Of a stretch of 64,000 nt of DNA, positions 9,722 through 19,931 are shown one piece after another (within the stretch, counting starts at the first letter, position 1; each line of letters opens with the position of its first letter). Source of the DNA: Acinetobacter pittii. Lineage in GTDB: Bacteria > Pseudomonadota > Gammaproteobacteria > Pseudomonadales > Moraxellaceae. The notes beneath the pieces are model-generated. The model was given only the letters and a program-made list of their open reading frames with translations. It was not told where the DNA came from and ran no database searches. The stretch covers positions 3,596,001 to 3,660,000 of the forward strand of contig NZ_CP139249.1 of the NCBI RefSeq assembly GCF_034064985.1. The letters run 5' to 3'. A program made the translations under genes and the position numbers.

Positions 9722-10295
9722 GTGGACATTCTCTATTTAAAATGTCTTCTGCCATTTGTTTTGCTAATAGAAGTTGACGACTGTTTCCTTCTAAGCCTGC
9801 TCGTGCCATAGAACCCTCTAAAAGAAAAGAAAGCTGGGTGGCTACATAGTTAACGCGCTGTGACTCTGGGATTAATTTTTTTAAATGCTCAGCAACAATA
9901 GCCTCCACTTCTTCTTTATGCTGCCTTACAGAACTACGCCCTGTACTATTGGCCGGAAACTCAGCCGCAGCATTCAATAACCCACAACCTCGAAAGCCTT
10001 TTTCATAGGCAAATTCCGCATGATCTTGATAGGCATCAAACACAGCTAAAATGGCTTGTTTCGCTGTTTTTGTTTTTTCTAAACGTGTTTGATAGAGATC
10101 AAGCCACTCTTGATGGCGTGCAGCAATGTAGGCATCAACAAGATCTCCTTTTGAAGAAAAATTATTATAAAGCGACATCTTCGCAACATCTGCTTTAGCC
10201 GTAACTGTGTTGATTCCTGTTGCCGTAATGCCATCGTTATAAAACAAGGTTGCCGCTGCATCGAGAATTTTCTGTCTTGCTGTTTTATCATTCAT
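9714..10295 (-). CDS. TetR-family transcriptional regulator
   Basis: 193 residues. The N-terminal helix-turn-helix (about residues 8-55) reads ILDAAATLFYNDGITATGIN, then VAKMSLYNNFSSKGDLVDAY, the usual TetR pattern. The C-terminal ligand-binding domain ends with a conserved Cys-rich GFRGCGLLNAAAEF stretch, seen in a TetR subgroup that often controls DMT/MFS exporters or redox genes. It is translationally linked to the downstream EamA gene. A near-palindrome just upstream of its start is a likely autoregulatory operator. The ligand is unknown. Confidence 0.88.
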   Translation of the reverse strand: MNDKTARQKILDAAATLFYNDGITATGINTVTAKADVAKMSLYNNFSSKGDLVDAYIAARHQEWLDLYQTRLEKTKTAKQAILAVFDAYQDHAEFAYEKGFRGCGLLNAAAEFPANSTGRSSVRQHKEEVEAIVAEHLKKLIPESQRVNYVATQLSFLLEGSMARAGLEGNSRQLLLAKQMAEDILNRECPHD

Positions 10296-10309
10296 AGTTT
10301 TTTAACTAA

Positions 10310-10323
10310 GTAGACCGACCTAC
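10310..10323. promoter_or_regulatory. Possible TetR operator
   Basis: GTAGACCGACCTAC, an imperfect palindrome (10 of 14 positions symmetrical, GTAGnnCGnnCTAC), sits 15 bases before the tetR start, in the 108-base gap shared with the divergent lipoprotein gene. TetR proteins often bind sites of this size and place. Confidence 0.45.
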
Positions 10324-10403
10324 CTAATAATAAAGATTTCTAACAATGATGCAATCTTTTTAAGCGTTATAATTTGAGCAATATTAATTTCTATAAAAGT
10401 ACA

Positions 10404-11489
10404 ATGATGAAAAAAGTTCTAATAATGAGTATGTGCGGTGCACTACTTTTAGCTGGATGTAATAAAACATCAGAGCAAGATCAGGCTGTATCTAAAGAGC
10501 AAAAACCCACTGAGCAAAAGGCCACTCAAAAACAAGACAGTAGCTGCTTACAAATTATGGTAGCTATGCACACGATTAGTCAAAACAGCAAAATAGAAGA
10601 CTTAAATCAAATTAATGAAAAGCTTAAAACCTATGTTCCTTCTTTAAAAAATCATGAGCAGCTTAAGCTGATTGATGCATCAACTGCCATGTATCAACGT
10701 TTTATTAAACAAGACTACACTGAAAAAACAGGTAGAGCGTTTGAAGCTTTTGGCTATGCTGTTTTAGAACATAAACAACAAGACCTTAAAAAGGTGATTC
10801 AAAGTCAGAAAAAGCTCTTCGCCCAACTGAGCCCGCGTGATCAATATTTACTTCAATATGAAGGCCAAGCCTACATTGAACTACTCTACCAAGGCGAAGG
10901 CATGTTCACCTATCGACGTCAGCCAAACTATTTAGTTGATGTTTTTTCTAAAGCCTTACCCGCGGACCAAAAAGAGTTTTTAACTCGTATGGCGAAAGAC
11001 AATCAAAATATTTTCTATAACGATGGTGCGTTGGCTATTTCATGGAAAGAGCTCACTGAACGTGCATTATTTTGGGAAAAGTTTATTCAAAAGTATCCAA
11101 AAAGCCATTTTATTAGTGATGCAAAACTACTCTTTAACGAATATCGCTATTTTATTTTCTTTGGTCTCGATAATACGCCTGTATCAGATGAATATGCTCC
11201 AAACACATGGTTTGATAAAGATGCGCTTCAACAAATTCAGTTTCTATCTACACAAAGCCAATCGAGTTTAGCGAAACCTGCTCAACTATTTCTTAAGTTT
11301 ATTGCCACGCCTGTAGAGGAGCGCAATAAGCAATTTAAAATAGATTTAACTGATAAGAATGGCGATAAAAAATCAAATTATCAGATGACTCATGAACAAC
11401 TCGAGCAGCTATTAAAATTAGACTCCCCATGGAACACTGAAGTCTATCGTGACTGCCATATGGATGCGGTTTGTATAGATACAAATTGA
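10404..11489 (+). CDS. Lipoprotein of unknown function
   Basis: 361 residues from the preferred ATG. The N-terminus is a lipoprotein signal (MMKKVLIMSMCGALLLAGC) with a clear lipobox LLAGC. A polar Gln/Lys/Glu linker follows, then a mostly helical domain of about 310 residues with a Cys pair near the end (CHMDAVC). The frame is open 10 codons further upstream to 10374, but a TATAAT box at 10368-10373 shows that transcription begins near 10380, so the ATG at 10404 (or 10407) is favoured. It is divergent from the TetR gene. I do not recognise the family. Confidence 0.82.
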   Translation: MMKKVLIMSMCGALLLAGCNKTSEQDQAVSKEQKPTEQKATQKQDSSCLQIMVAMHTISQNSKIEDLNQINEKLKTYVPSLKNHEQLKLIDASTAMYQRFIKQDYTEKTGRAFEAFGYAVLEHKQQDLKKVIQSQKKLFAQLSPRDQYLLQYEGQAYIELLYQGEGMFTYRRQPNYLVDVFSKALPADQKEFLTRMAKDNQNIFYNDGALAISWKELTERALFWEKFIQKYPKSHFISDAKLLFNEYRYFIFFGLDNTPVSDEYAPNTWFDKDALQQIQFLSTQSQSSLAKPAQLFLKFIATPVEERNKQFKIDLTDKNGDKKSNYQMTHEQLEQLLKLDSPWNTEVYRDCHMDAVCIDTN

Positions 11490-11491
11490 CA
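11486..11491 (+). promoter_or_regulatory. Possible -35 box of the thiC transcript
   Basis: A perfect TTGACA overlaps the stop of the lipoprotein gene, 37 bases before the riboswitch. A matching -10 box at 16-18 bases is not clear; the sequence around 11509-11516 is poor. This is the likeliest promoter region, but it is unproven. Confidence 0.35.
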
Positions 11492-11527
11492 ATGCCAGCC
11501 AACCTAAAACATGTTAGTCTGTAAATC

Positions 11528-11647
11528 GCTTGACGGAGCGCGAGTAATAGCTCGCTGAGATTGTGTAAATTCCGTGTTATCGCAACACAAGTTTGATCAC
11601 AAGTACCGTTGAACCTGATCAGGTTAAGACCTGCGTAGGAATCAAGC
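11528..11647 (+). ncRNA. TPP riboswitch (THI element)
   Basis: The conserved thi-box elements are visible: GCTCGCTGAGA, the core GAACCTGATCAGGTTAA, and ACCTGCGTAGGAA. The closing helix P1 is formed by GCTTGA (11528-11533) and TCAAGC (11642-11647). Thiamine pyrophosphate binding shuts off the gene downstream, here thiC. A 9-base segment at 11711-11719 (GCTTGATTC) is the exact complement of 11639-11647, so it could replace P1 in the ligand-free state and act as the switching arm. The thiC ribosome site lies 15 bases after it. Confidence 0.95.
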
Positions 11648-11716
11648 CATCTGAAAACTTAAGCCTTAAATTTATCTCATAAAGATAAATCCGCCATCGT
11701 TTTTGGTCGTGCTTGA

Positions 11717-13624
<1,908 letters not shown>

Positions 13625-13653
13625 ATATTCAAAAAAAACACTTGCCTAGCCCT

Positions 13654-13699
13654 GATTCTCGGTTAGGATGAAATAAATAGATTTCGTCCTGACCGAATC
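13654..13699 (+). promoter_or_regulatory. Long stem-loop touching the nudF start codon
   Basis: An almost continuous stem of about 19 pairs: the 5' arm 13654-13674 pairs with 13681-13699 around the loop AAATAG, with two G-T pairs and a two-base bulge. The last base of the stem is directly before the nudF ATG at 13700. No Shine-Dalgarno sequence is visible there. It may be a translational control hairpin or, without a T run, a processing or REP-like element. Confidence 0.6.
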
Positions 13700-14326
13700 A
13701 TGAGTATTGTTGAACGTCCAAGTTATACATCTAAAGATGTCGAAGTAACATCACGTGAATCTCTATTCCGTGGTTTTATTCAAGTTGAAAAAGTCAGCCT
13801 TCGACATCGTCTATTTAATCAATCTGAATATACTCATGTATTACAGCGTGAACTCGTTCATCGGCCTGAAGCAGCTGGTGTACTACTCTACAGCGATCAA
13901 AAACAACAGTTTGCACTGATTGAACAGTTCCGTGTTGGAGCTTTAGATGATCCTCAATCACCATGGCAGCTGGAAATAATTGCAGGCGTGTTAGATGGTG
14001 ATGAATCACCAGAAAGTTGTATTCGACGAGAGAGCCTTGAAGAATCAGGTTGCGAAGTTCAAAATTTAGAGCATCTATTTAGCTTTTATCCGTCAGCTGG
14101 TGCTTGCTCAGAATTATTCCATCTCTATGTTGCCGAAACTGAATTACCCACTGAAGGGGGTGTATTTGGCGTAGATGATGAGGGGGAAAATATTCAATTA
14201 CACTTATTTAATTATAGTGAAATCCAGACTCTACTCGACAGCGGACGTTTAAGAAATGCTCCTGTCATTATGGCATTACAATGGCTGGCCCAACACAGCA
14301 AAACGATAATAAACCCGAAGAGGTAG
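13700..14326 (+). CDS. nudF: ADP-ribose pyrophosphatase (Nudix hydrolase)
   Basis: 208 residues. The Nudix box begins at Gly95 and follows the pattern G-x5-E-x7-RE-x2-EE-x-G, with RRESLEESG as its core. The upstream SPWQLEIIAG and downstream FYPSAGACSE segments are typical of NudF-type ADP-ribose pyrophosphatases, which break ADP-ribose into AMP and ribose-5-phosphate. cpdA begins 4 bases after the stop, the order nudF-cpdA also found in Escherichia coli. The start codon adjoins a long stem-loop. Confidence 0.9.
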   Translation: MSIVERPSYTSKDVEVTSRESLFRGFIQVEKVSLRHRLFNQSEYTHVLQRELVHRPEAAGVLLYSDQKQQFALIEQFRVGALDDPQSPWQLEIIAGVLDGDESPESCIRRESLEESGCEVQNLEHLFSFYPSAGACSELFHLYVAETELPTEGGVFGVDDEGENIQLHLFNYSEIQTLLDSGRLRNAPVIMALQWLAQHSKTIINPKR

Positions 14327-14330
14327 GACG

Positions 14331-15143
14331 GTGACTTTTCAAGTCTCAACACTTTCACAAAAAGACCATGTCATTATACAAATTACCGATACCCACCTAT
14401 TGGAGTATCCGCACTTAGAATTTGTGGGTATGAATCCTGAAGAAAGCTTTCACGCCATTATTCAACAGATACTTAATAAACATCCTGAAATTGATGCAAT
14501 TATCCATACTGGGGACCTAGCTCAGGCACCAACGCCTATTACCTACAACCGTTATATTCAATATATGCAAACCTTGGGGCTGCCCTTTTTTCAGACCTTA
14601 GGTAATCATGACAATGTTGACCATTTCCCATTGCATAAAGAGAATCATCAGGAACCTGTAGTTATTTGCTTAGGGAACTGGCGGGTTATTTTATTAAATA
14701 GTGCGGTAAAAGGTCATATTGATGGGCATCTATCAGCAGAACAGCTAGACAGCTTAACGGCTTTACTTAAAGAGTTTGCAGACAACCCGATTTTGCTAGC
14801 TTGTCATCATCACCCTTTTGCCATGAAGTCAAAATGGATTGATCATCACAAGTTACAAAATTCTAATGCCTTGCTTACTACCTTGGCTCCATTTAAAAAT
14901 GTAAAAGCTTTAGTCTGCGGGCATGTTCATCAAGACTCAATAAACACTTGGCAAGGAGTTGAATTTTTCTCTACACCCTCGACAAGTGTGCAGTTTAAAC
15001 CGTTTAGCAATGATTTTGCTTTAGATCAAAATGCTCCCGGCTACCGTTACATTCATCTAAAAAACGATGGTAGTTTTGAAACAGAAGTCTTCCGTCTTGA
15101 AAATTTTCAAGGGCATATAAATACTGATATTTCAGGCTATTAG
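14331..15143 (+). CDS. cpdA: 3',5'-cyclic AMP phosphodiesterase CpdA
   Basis: 270 residues, class III metallophosphoesterase. Metal ligands are seen in order: QITDTHL (DxH), HTGDLAQ, LGNHDN, ACHHHPF and CGHVHQD. The family hydrolyses cAMP to AMP and so sets Crp/Vfr-type signalling. The start is a GTG with GAGGTAGGA upstream, 4 bases after nudF, so the two are coupled. A hairpin without a long T run follows at 15256. Confidence 0.9.
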   Translation: MTFQVSTLSQKDHVIIQITDTHLLEYPHLEFVGMNPEESFHAIIQQILNKHPEIDAIIHTGDLAQAPTPITYNRYIQYMQTLGLPFFQTLGNHDNVDHFPLHKENHQEPVVICLGNWRVILLNSAVKGHIDGHLSAEQLDSLTALLKEFADNPILLACHHHPFAMKSKWIDHHKLQNSNALLTTLAPFKNVKALVCGHVHQDSINTWQGVEFFSTPSTSVQFKPFSNDFALDQNAPGYRYIHLKNDGSFETEVFRLENFQGHINTDISGY

Positions 15144-15255
15144 CCCTATTTCTTATATGCTTATATATAATTATGACTGGGGTAAACACGTTTTGAAAAT
15201 ATTTACGGGTCGGAATGACTATCATCTTGCAGGAAAAATCTATATGATGACGACC

Positions 15256-15285
15256 CGATGGGAAAATCCCATCGATGGTTTTCTA
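15256..15285 (+). terminator. Hairpin after cpdA
   Basis: CGATGGGA pairs perfectly with TCCCATCG around AAA, followed by ATGGTTTTCT. It probably ends the nudF-cpdA transcript; the T run is short. Confidence 0.55.
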
Positions 15286-15294
15286 TAAAAACAC

Positions 15295-15324
15295 TTGCAT
15301 ATCACCATATTTTTTGCGTATAGA
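15295..15324 (+). promoter_or_regulatory. Probable dksA promoter
   Basis: TTGCAT (15295-15300) and TATAGA (15319-15324) are spaced by 18 bases, about 30 bases before the dksA ATG. Confidence 0.5.
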
Positions 15325-15354
15325 TAATACGTGTATGATGAGGAATGCCCTATT

Positions 15355-15891
15355 ATGGCGAATGACAACCACAACCAAGTTTTGGATGAACATACAGAAG
15401 TTGTAGTGGAAGGTGACAAAGCTTCTGCAAAACGTGCACGTAAAGTGAAACCTAAAACTTCTGACATAGGCACAACTGCAAGTTTATTTGGTATTGCACC
15501 TTATCAACCTAAGAAAAATGAAGAGTACATGTCTGAAGGACAGCTCGAGCATTTCCGACAAATTCTGCAAGCATGGAAAGCTGAATTAATGTCTGAAGTT
15601 GATCGTACTTTAAATACGATGCAAGACGAATCAACTGCACTGCCAGATGTAAACGACCGTGCTACCCAAGAAGAAGAATTTGCAATTGAATTACGTACAC
15701 GTGACCGTGAACGTAAGTTAATTCGTAAAATCGAACAATCTATGGAAGCTATTAAGAATGAAGACTACGGTTTCTGTGAAACTTGTGGTATTGAAATCGG
15801 CTTACGTCGTTTAGAAGCACGTCCAACTGCAACTTTATGTATTGATTGCAAAACTTTGGCAGAAATCAAAGAGAAGCAAAATAACGGTTAA
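15355..15891 (+). CDS. dksA: RNA polymerase-binding transcription factor DksA
   Basis: 178 residues from ATG 15355; the frame is open 8 codons upstream, but GAGGAA fits this ATG and the N-terminus MANDN is usual. DksA enters the secondary channel of RNA polymerase and acts with ppGpp in the stringent response. The coiled-coil tip has DVNDRA, the essential DxxDxA motif, near residue 99. The zinc finger has four Cys, C-x2-C-x17-C-x2-C, near the C-terminus. The N-terminal 45 residues are longer and more polar than in E. coli. gluQ follows after 2 bases, the common dksA-gluQ pair. Confidence 0.96.
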   Translation: MANDNHNQVLDEHTEVVVEGDKASAKRARKVKPKTSDIGTTASLFGIAPYQPKKNEEYMSEGQLEHFRQILQAWKAELMSEVDRTLNTMQDESTALPDVNDRATQEEEFAIELRTRDRERKLIRKIEQSMEAIKNEDYGFCETCGIEIGLRRLEARPTATLCIDCKTLAEIKEKQNNG

Positions 15892-15893
15892 TT

Positions 15894-16877
15894 GTGACTG
15901 TTGATAATTCTCCAGCCGAGCACAACTCGGCTCTTGCGCAGCAGTTAAATCGCCTGCCAGAAAAGCATAGCTTTTCTCTTGCGCAGCGGCGGAACAATGT
16001 TCCGCTTAATCGCTGCTCATACTCAGGTCGGTTTGCGCCATCGCCAACCGGCCCTTTGCATTTTGGATCACTCATTACTGCTGTTGCCAGCTATTGCGAT
16101 GCAAAAGCCCATCAAGGCAAATGGTTCGTTCGTGTCGAAGATACAGATATCCCTCGCATTTATCCCGGCAGTGAAGAGCATATTCTCACATCACTGGAAG
16201 CCTTCCAGTTCGAACCCGATGCAGAGATCATCTTTCAAAAAAATCGTTTAGATATTTATGAAAGCGTATTAGACCAACTCAAAAAAGAAGGTCTTATCTA
16301 TGCATGTCAATGTACCCGCAAAATGCTTGGTTCAAATGCAATCTATGCAGGTACTTGCCGCGATCTCAATCTTGATTTTCAAGGTCAAGCGATTCGGGTA
16401 AAAGTTCAAGATCAGCAGATCTGTTTTGATGACCGATTACAAGGACGTCATTGCTCCAATCTACAACACGATCTTGGAGATTTTGTTCTTAAGCGCCGTG
16501 ATGGAATTATTAACTATCAACTTGCGGTCGTCGTGGATGATTATCTGCAAGGTATTACCCATGTCGTTCGAGGCGCAGACTTATTAGATAACACTGAACG
16601 TCAGATCTGGTTAAGCCAGCTTCTAGGTTATCCTCAACTAAGCTATATGCACCTTCCCCTTGCAATGAATGACCAAGGACAAAAGCTCTCTAAACAAAAT
16701 CTTGCTCAAGCACTCGATTTATCGCAAGCGCCTGAATTACTCCAAAAAGCGATACTCGCCTTGGGACAACCCAACGTTGATTTAGATCAGCCTAGAGCGA
16801 TGCTCAAACAGGCTGTAGCACAGTGGAATGTTGATTTGATTCCCCATGCGCAAGAGCTCAGCGGAACATATCTATAA
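15894..16877 (+). CDS. gluQ: Glutamyl-Q tRNA(Asp) synthetase
   Basis: 327 residues from a GTG 2 bases after dksA. GluQRS attaches glutamate to queuosine at position 34 of tRNA-Asp. Present are the HIGH-type motif PSPTGPLHFGSL, the zinc-site Cys of CQC...Y...C near residues 139-160, and the KMSKS-like KLSKQN. It lacks the anticodon-binding domain, as expected for the family. Oddly, about 42 residues precede the normal start YSGRFAPSP. This extension is encoded by two tandem palindromic units (15914-16016) kept in frame, and no later start codon exists before the fold. The extension is therefore probably translated. Confidence 0.93.
   Translation: MTVDNSPAEHNSALAQQLNRLPEKHSFSLAQRRNNVPLNRCSYSGRFAPSPTGPLHFGSLITAVASYCDAKAHQGKWFVRVEDTDIPRIYPGSEEHILTSLEAFQFEPDAEIIFQKNRLDIYESVLDQLKKEGLIYACQCTRKMLGSNAIYAGTCRDLNLDFQGQAIRVKVQDQQICFDDRLQGRHCSNLQHDLGDFVLKRRDGIINYQLAVVVDDYLQGITHVVRGADLLDNTERQIWLSQLLGYPQLSYMHLPLAMNDQGQKLSKQNLAQALDLSQAPELLQKAILALGQPNVDLDQPRAMLKQAVAQWNVDLIPHAQELSGTYL
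15914..16016 (+). repeat. Two tandem palindromic repeat units inside the gluQ 5' end
   Basis: Each unit has a hairpin followed by the identical 12-mer CTCTTGCGCAGC (15931-15942 and 15976-15987, 45 bases apart) and then TTAA(A)TCGC. Hairpins: AGCCGAG/CTCGGCT (15914-15932), AGAAAAGC/GCTTTTCT (15959-15977) and GCGGAAC/GTTCCGC (15989-16005), all perfect. The spacing is a multiple of three and the reading frame stays open, giving the echo ALAQQ...LNR / SLAQRR...LNR. It resembles the in-frame palindromic elements known from Rickettsia in kind, not in sequence. Confidence 0.75.
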
Positions 16878-16882
16878 ATAAT

Positions 16883-16912
16883 AAAAAAGCCCGATATCAA
16901 ATCGGGCTTTTC
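16883..16912. terminator. Bidirectional terminator between gluQ and ftsW
   Basis: AAAAAAGCCCGAT and ATCGGGCTTTT form a hairpin with an A run on one side and a T run on the other. It can end both the dksA-gluQ and the murD-ftsW transcripts, which converge here. Confidence 0.88.
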
Positions 16913-16931
16913 TAAAGTTCTAAATAATCAA

Positions 16932-18128
16932 TTAGAAGTTTGGCTCTTCTCGTTCTGGGTTAACTTCTTGTGTTGATGCATCAATCTTTAAGATTAAGCT
17001 AATCATCGCAGCACACATCATTAAAGACGTACCACCATAACTAATGAATGGCAAAGTCAAACCTTTCGTCGGCATTAAGCCCATATTCATGCCCGCATTT
17101 ACTAAAATCTGGAGCAAGAAAATAATACTAATGCCGTAAGCTAAATAGCCAGCACGAAGGTAATGATGTTTCAAAGCACGGTGACCAATTTTGATACAAC
17201 ATGCTAGCATCAAGAAAGACAAGCCAATAACAATAGAAATACCCACAAAACCAAACTCTTCACCTAGTACTGCCAACATAAAGTCAGTATGCGCTTCAGG
17301 TAAATAAGATAGTTTTTGTACGCTATGGCCTAAACCTGTACCAAACCATTCACCACGGCCAAAAGCCATTAATGCATTTGATAACTGATAACCTACACCT
17401 AATGGATCTGCCCATGGGTCAGTAAACGAAATCAAACGCTGGAAACGGTATGGTTCAAATAAGATCAAAAACACAATACCTGTGACAATCGCACCAAGCA
17501 TGATTAAGAACTGAGTTGGCGGCGCACCCGCTAAAAAGAACACCCCAACCATCATCATGACAATAACGACCGTTGCTCCCAAGTCAGGCTCAGCAATAAT
17601 TAAACCGACCGTGATTGCCATTACCCCACTTAAACGCAATAAGCCTTTCCAATGAGTACGAACCTCTTTGGCACGGCGCACAACGTAGTCTGCGGTAAAG
17701 ATTGCCATCATGACTTTGGCAACCTCGGTTGGCTGCAAGGTAAAGCCACCAATCTTAATCCAACGTGTAGAACCGTTGACTTCCGAACCCACCACCAAAG
17801 CAGCAAGCAACAGAACCATGGTTAATAACCACAGCGGGAAGGTATTTTTAAACCACGTATTTAGTGATATCCGATAGGTCAAATATGCCACCACAGCTGC
17901 AGCGACAATCGAAATACCATGACGAATCACATAGTGAAACGGGTTTTCATGCATATACTCAGCATAGGGCATCGAAGCAGATGCAACCATCACTGAACCG
18001 ATACACAACAATGCAACGACACAGAAAATCAGGACATTACGTGGCGTCACTTCCGCTGGCCATTTAGGCAATATCCGTTCATACCAATGATTGATTTTCT
18101 GGATTGTGGTCTGAGCTAAGCCTGCCAT
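16932..18128 (-). CDS. ftsW: SEDS-family peptidoglycan polymerase FtsW
   Basis: 398 residues with about ten transmembrane segments. SEDS motifs are present: NGSTRWIKIGGFTLQPTEVAK (TRWI and QPTE), EPDLGATVVI, and GLTLPFISYGGTSL near the C-terminus. FtsW makes septal glycan strands together with PBP3. Its place 24 bases after murD marks it as FtsW rather than the paralogue RodA, since this is the order in the dcw cluster. Here murD-ftsW are separate from the rest of that cluster. Confidence 0.93.
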   Translation of the reverse strand: MAGLAQTTIQKINHWYERILPKWPAEVTPRNVLIFCVVALLCIGSVMVASASMPYAEYMHENPFHYVIRHGISIVAAAVVAYLTYRISLNTWFKNTFPLWLLTMVLLLAALVVGSEVNGSTRWIKIGGFTLQPTEVAKVMMAIFTADYVVRRAKEVRTHWKGLLRLSGVMAITVGLIIAEPDLGATVVIVMMMVGVFFLAGAPPTQFLIMLGAIVTGIVFLILFEPYRFQRLISFTDPWADPLGVGYQLSNALMAFGRGEWFGTGLGHSVQKLSYLPEAHTDFMLAVLGEEFGFVGISIVIGLSFLMLACCIKIGHRALKHHYLRAGYLAYGISIIFLLQILVNAGMNMGLMPTKGLTLPFISYGGTSLMMCAAMISLILKIDASTQEVNPEREEPNF

Positions 18129-18152
18129 ACTACATTCCTAATCATGTTTTCT

Positions 18153-19568
<1,416 letters not shown>

Positions 19569-19608
19569 TCAGTTTGAACTTTATTCATCTTTTTTTGTGT
19601 CAGTGCGT

Positions 19609-19636
19609 AAAAAAGCCATCAATGTGATGGCTTTTT
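19609..19636 (-). terminator. Terminator of the feo operon
   Basis: GCCATCA/TGATGGC around ATG, flanked by A6 on one side and T5 on the other. It lies after the stop of the last feo gene and can work in both directions. Confidence 0.82.
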
Positions 19637-19659
19637 AAACGAAACAAGAAATACTAAAT

Positions 19660-19911
19660 TTATTGCCACTTAATCGGCTTAATTTCTTGAACTGTATTGG
19701 TAGGTTTATCTTCACTTGAACAGCCACACCCACCAGCACAACCAAAGGTCATTTTTGGTTTAAGCCATTTTGCCAAAGTTGCCCAACCCTGCTTTTCACA
19801 GAATGCAGAAAGTGATGAAAAGACTGAATTTGCTGTTTTTGGAAATACTTTCTTAAAAACAACTACAGCACTCCAAATTACTAAAACCGCAATAATTAGA
19901 TATTGAACCAT
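19660..19911 (-). CDS. Small Cys-rich membrane protein of the feo operon (DUF6587-type)
   Basis: 83 residues from the ATG at 19911, which is preceded by AAAGGAGG at ideal distance; an upstream in-frame TTG is ignored. The protein has one N-terminal membrane segment (YLIIAVLVIWSAVVVFKKVF), a short amphipathic middle part, and a Cys-rich cluster FGCAGGCGCSS near residues 57-67 that could bind iron or another metal. It starts 20 bases after feoB, in the place where other bacteria have feoC or a FeoB-associated Cys-rich protein. The function is unproven; the context points to Fe(II) uptake. Confidence 0.82.
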   Translation of the reverse strand: MVQYLIIAVLVIWSAVVVFKKVFPKTANSVFSSLSAFCEKQGWATLAKWLKPKMTFGCAGGCGCSSEDKPTNTVQEIKPIKWQ

Positions 19912-19931
19912 ATACAACCTCCTTTATTGCT

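Noticed and set aside
16846..16870. GCGCAAGAG near the end of gluQ, the reverse complement of part of the palindromic 12-mer
   Set aside because: Only nine bases match and no hairpin surrounds it; likely chance.
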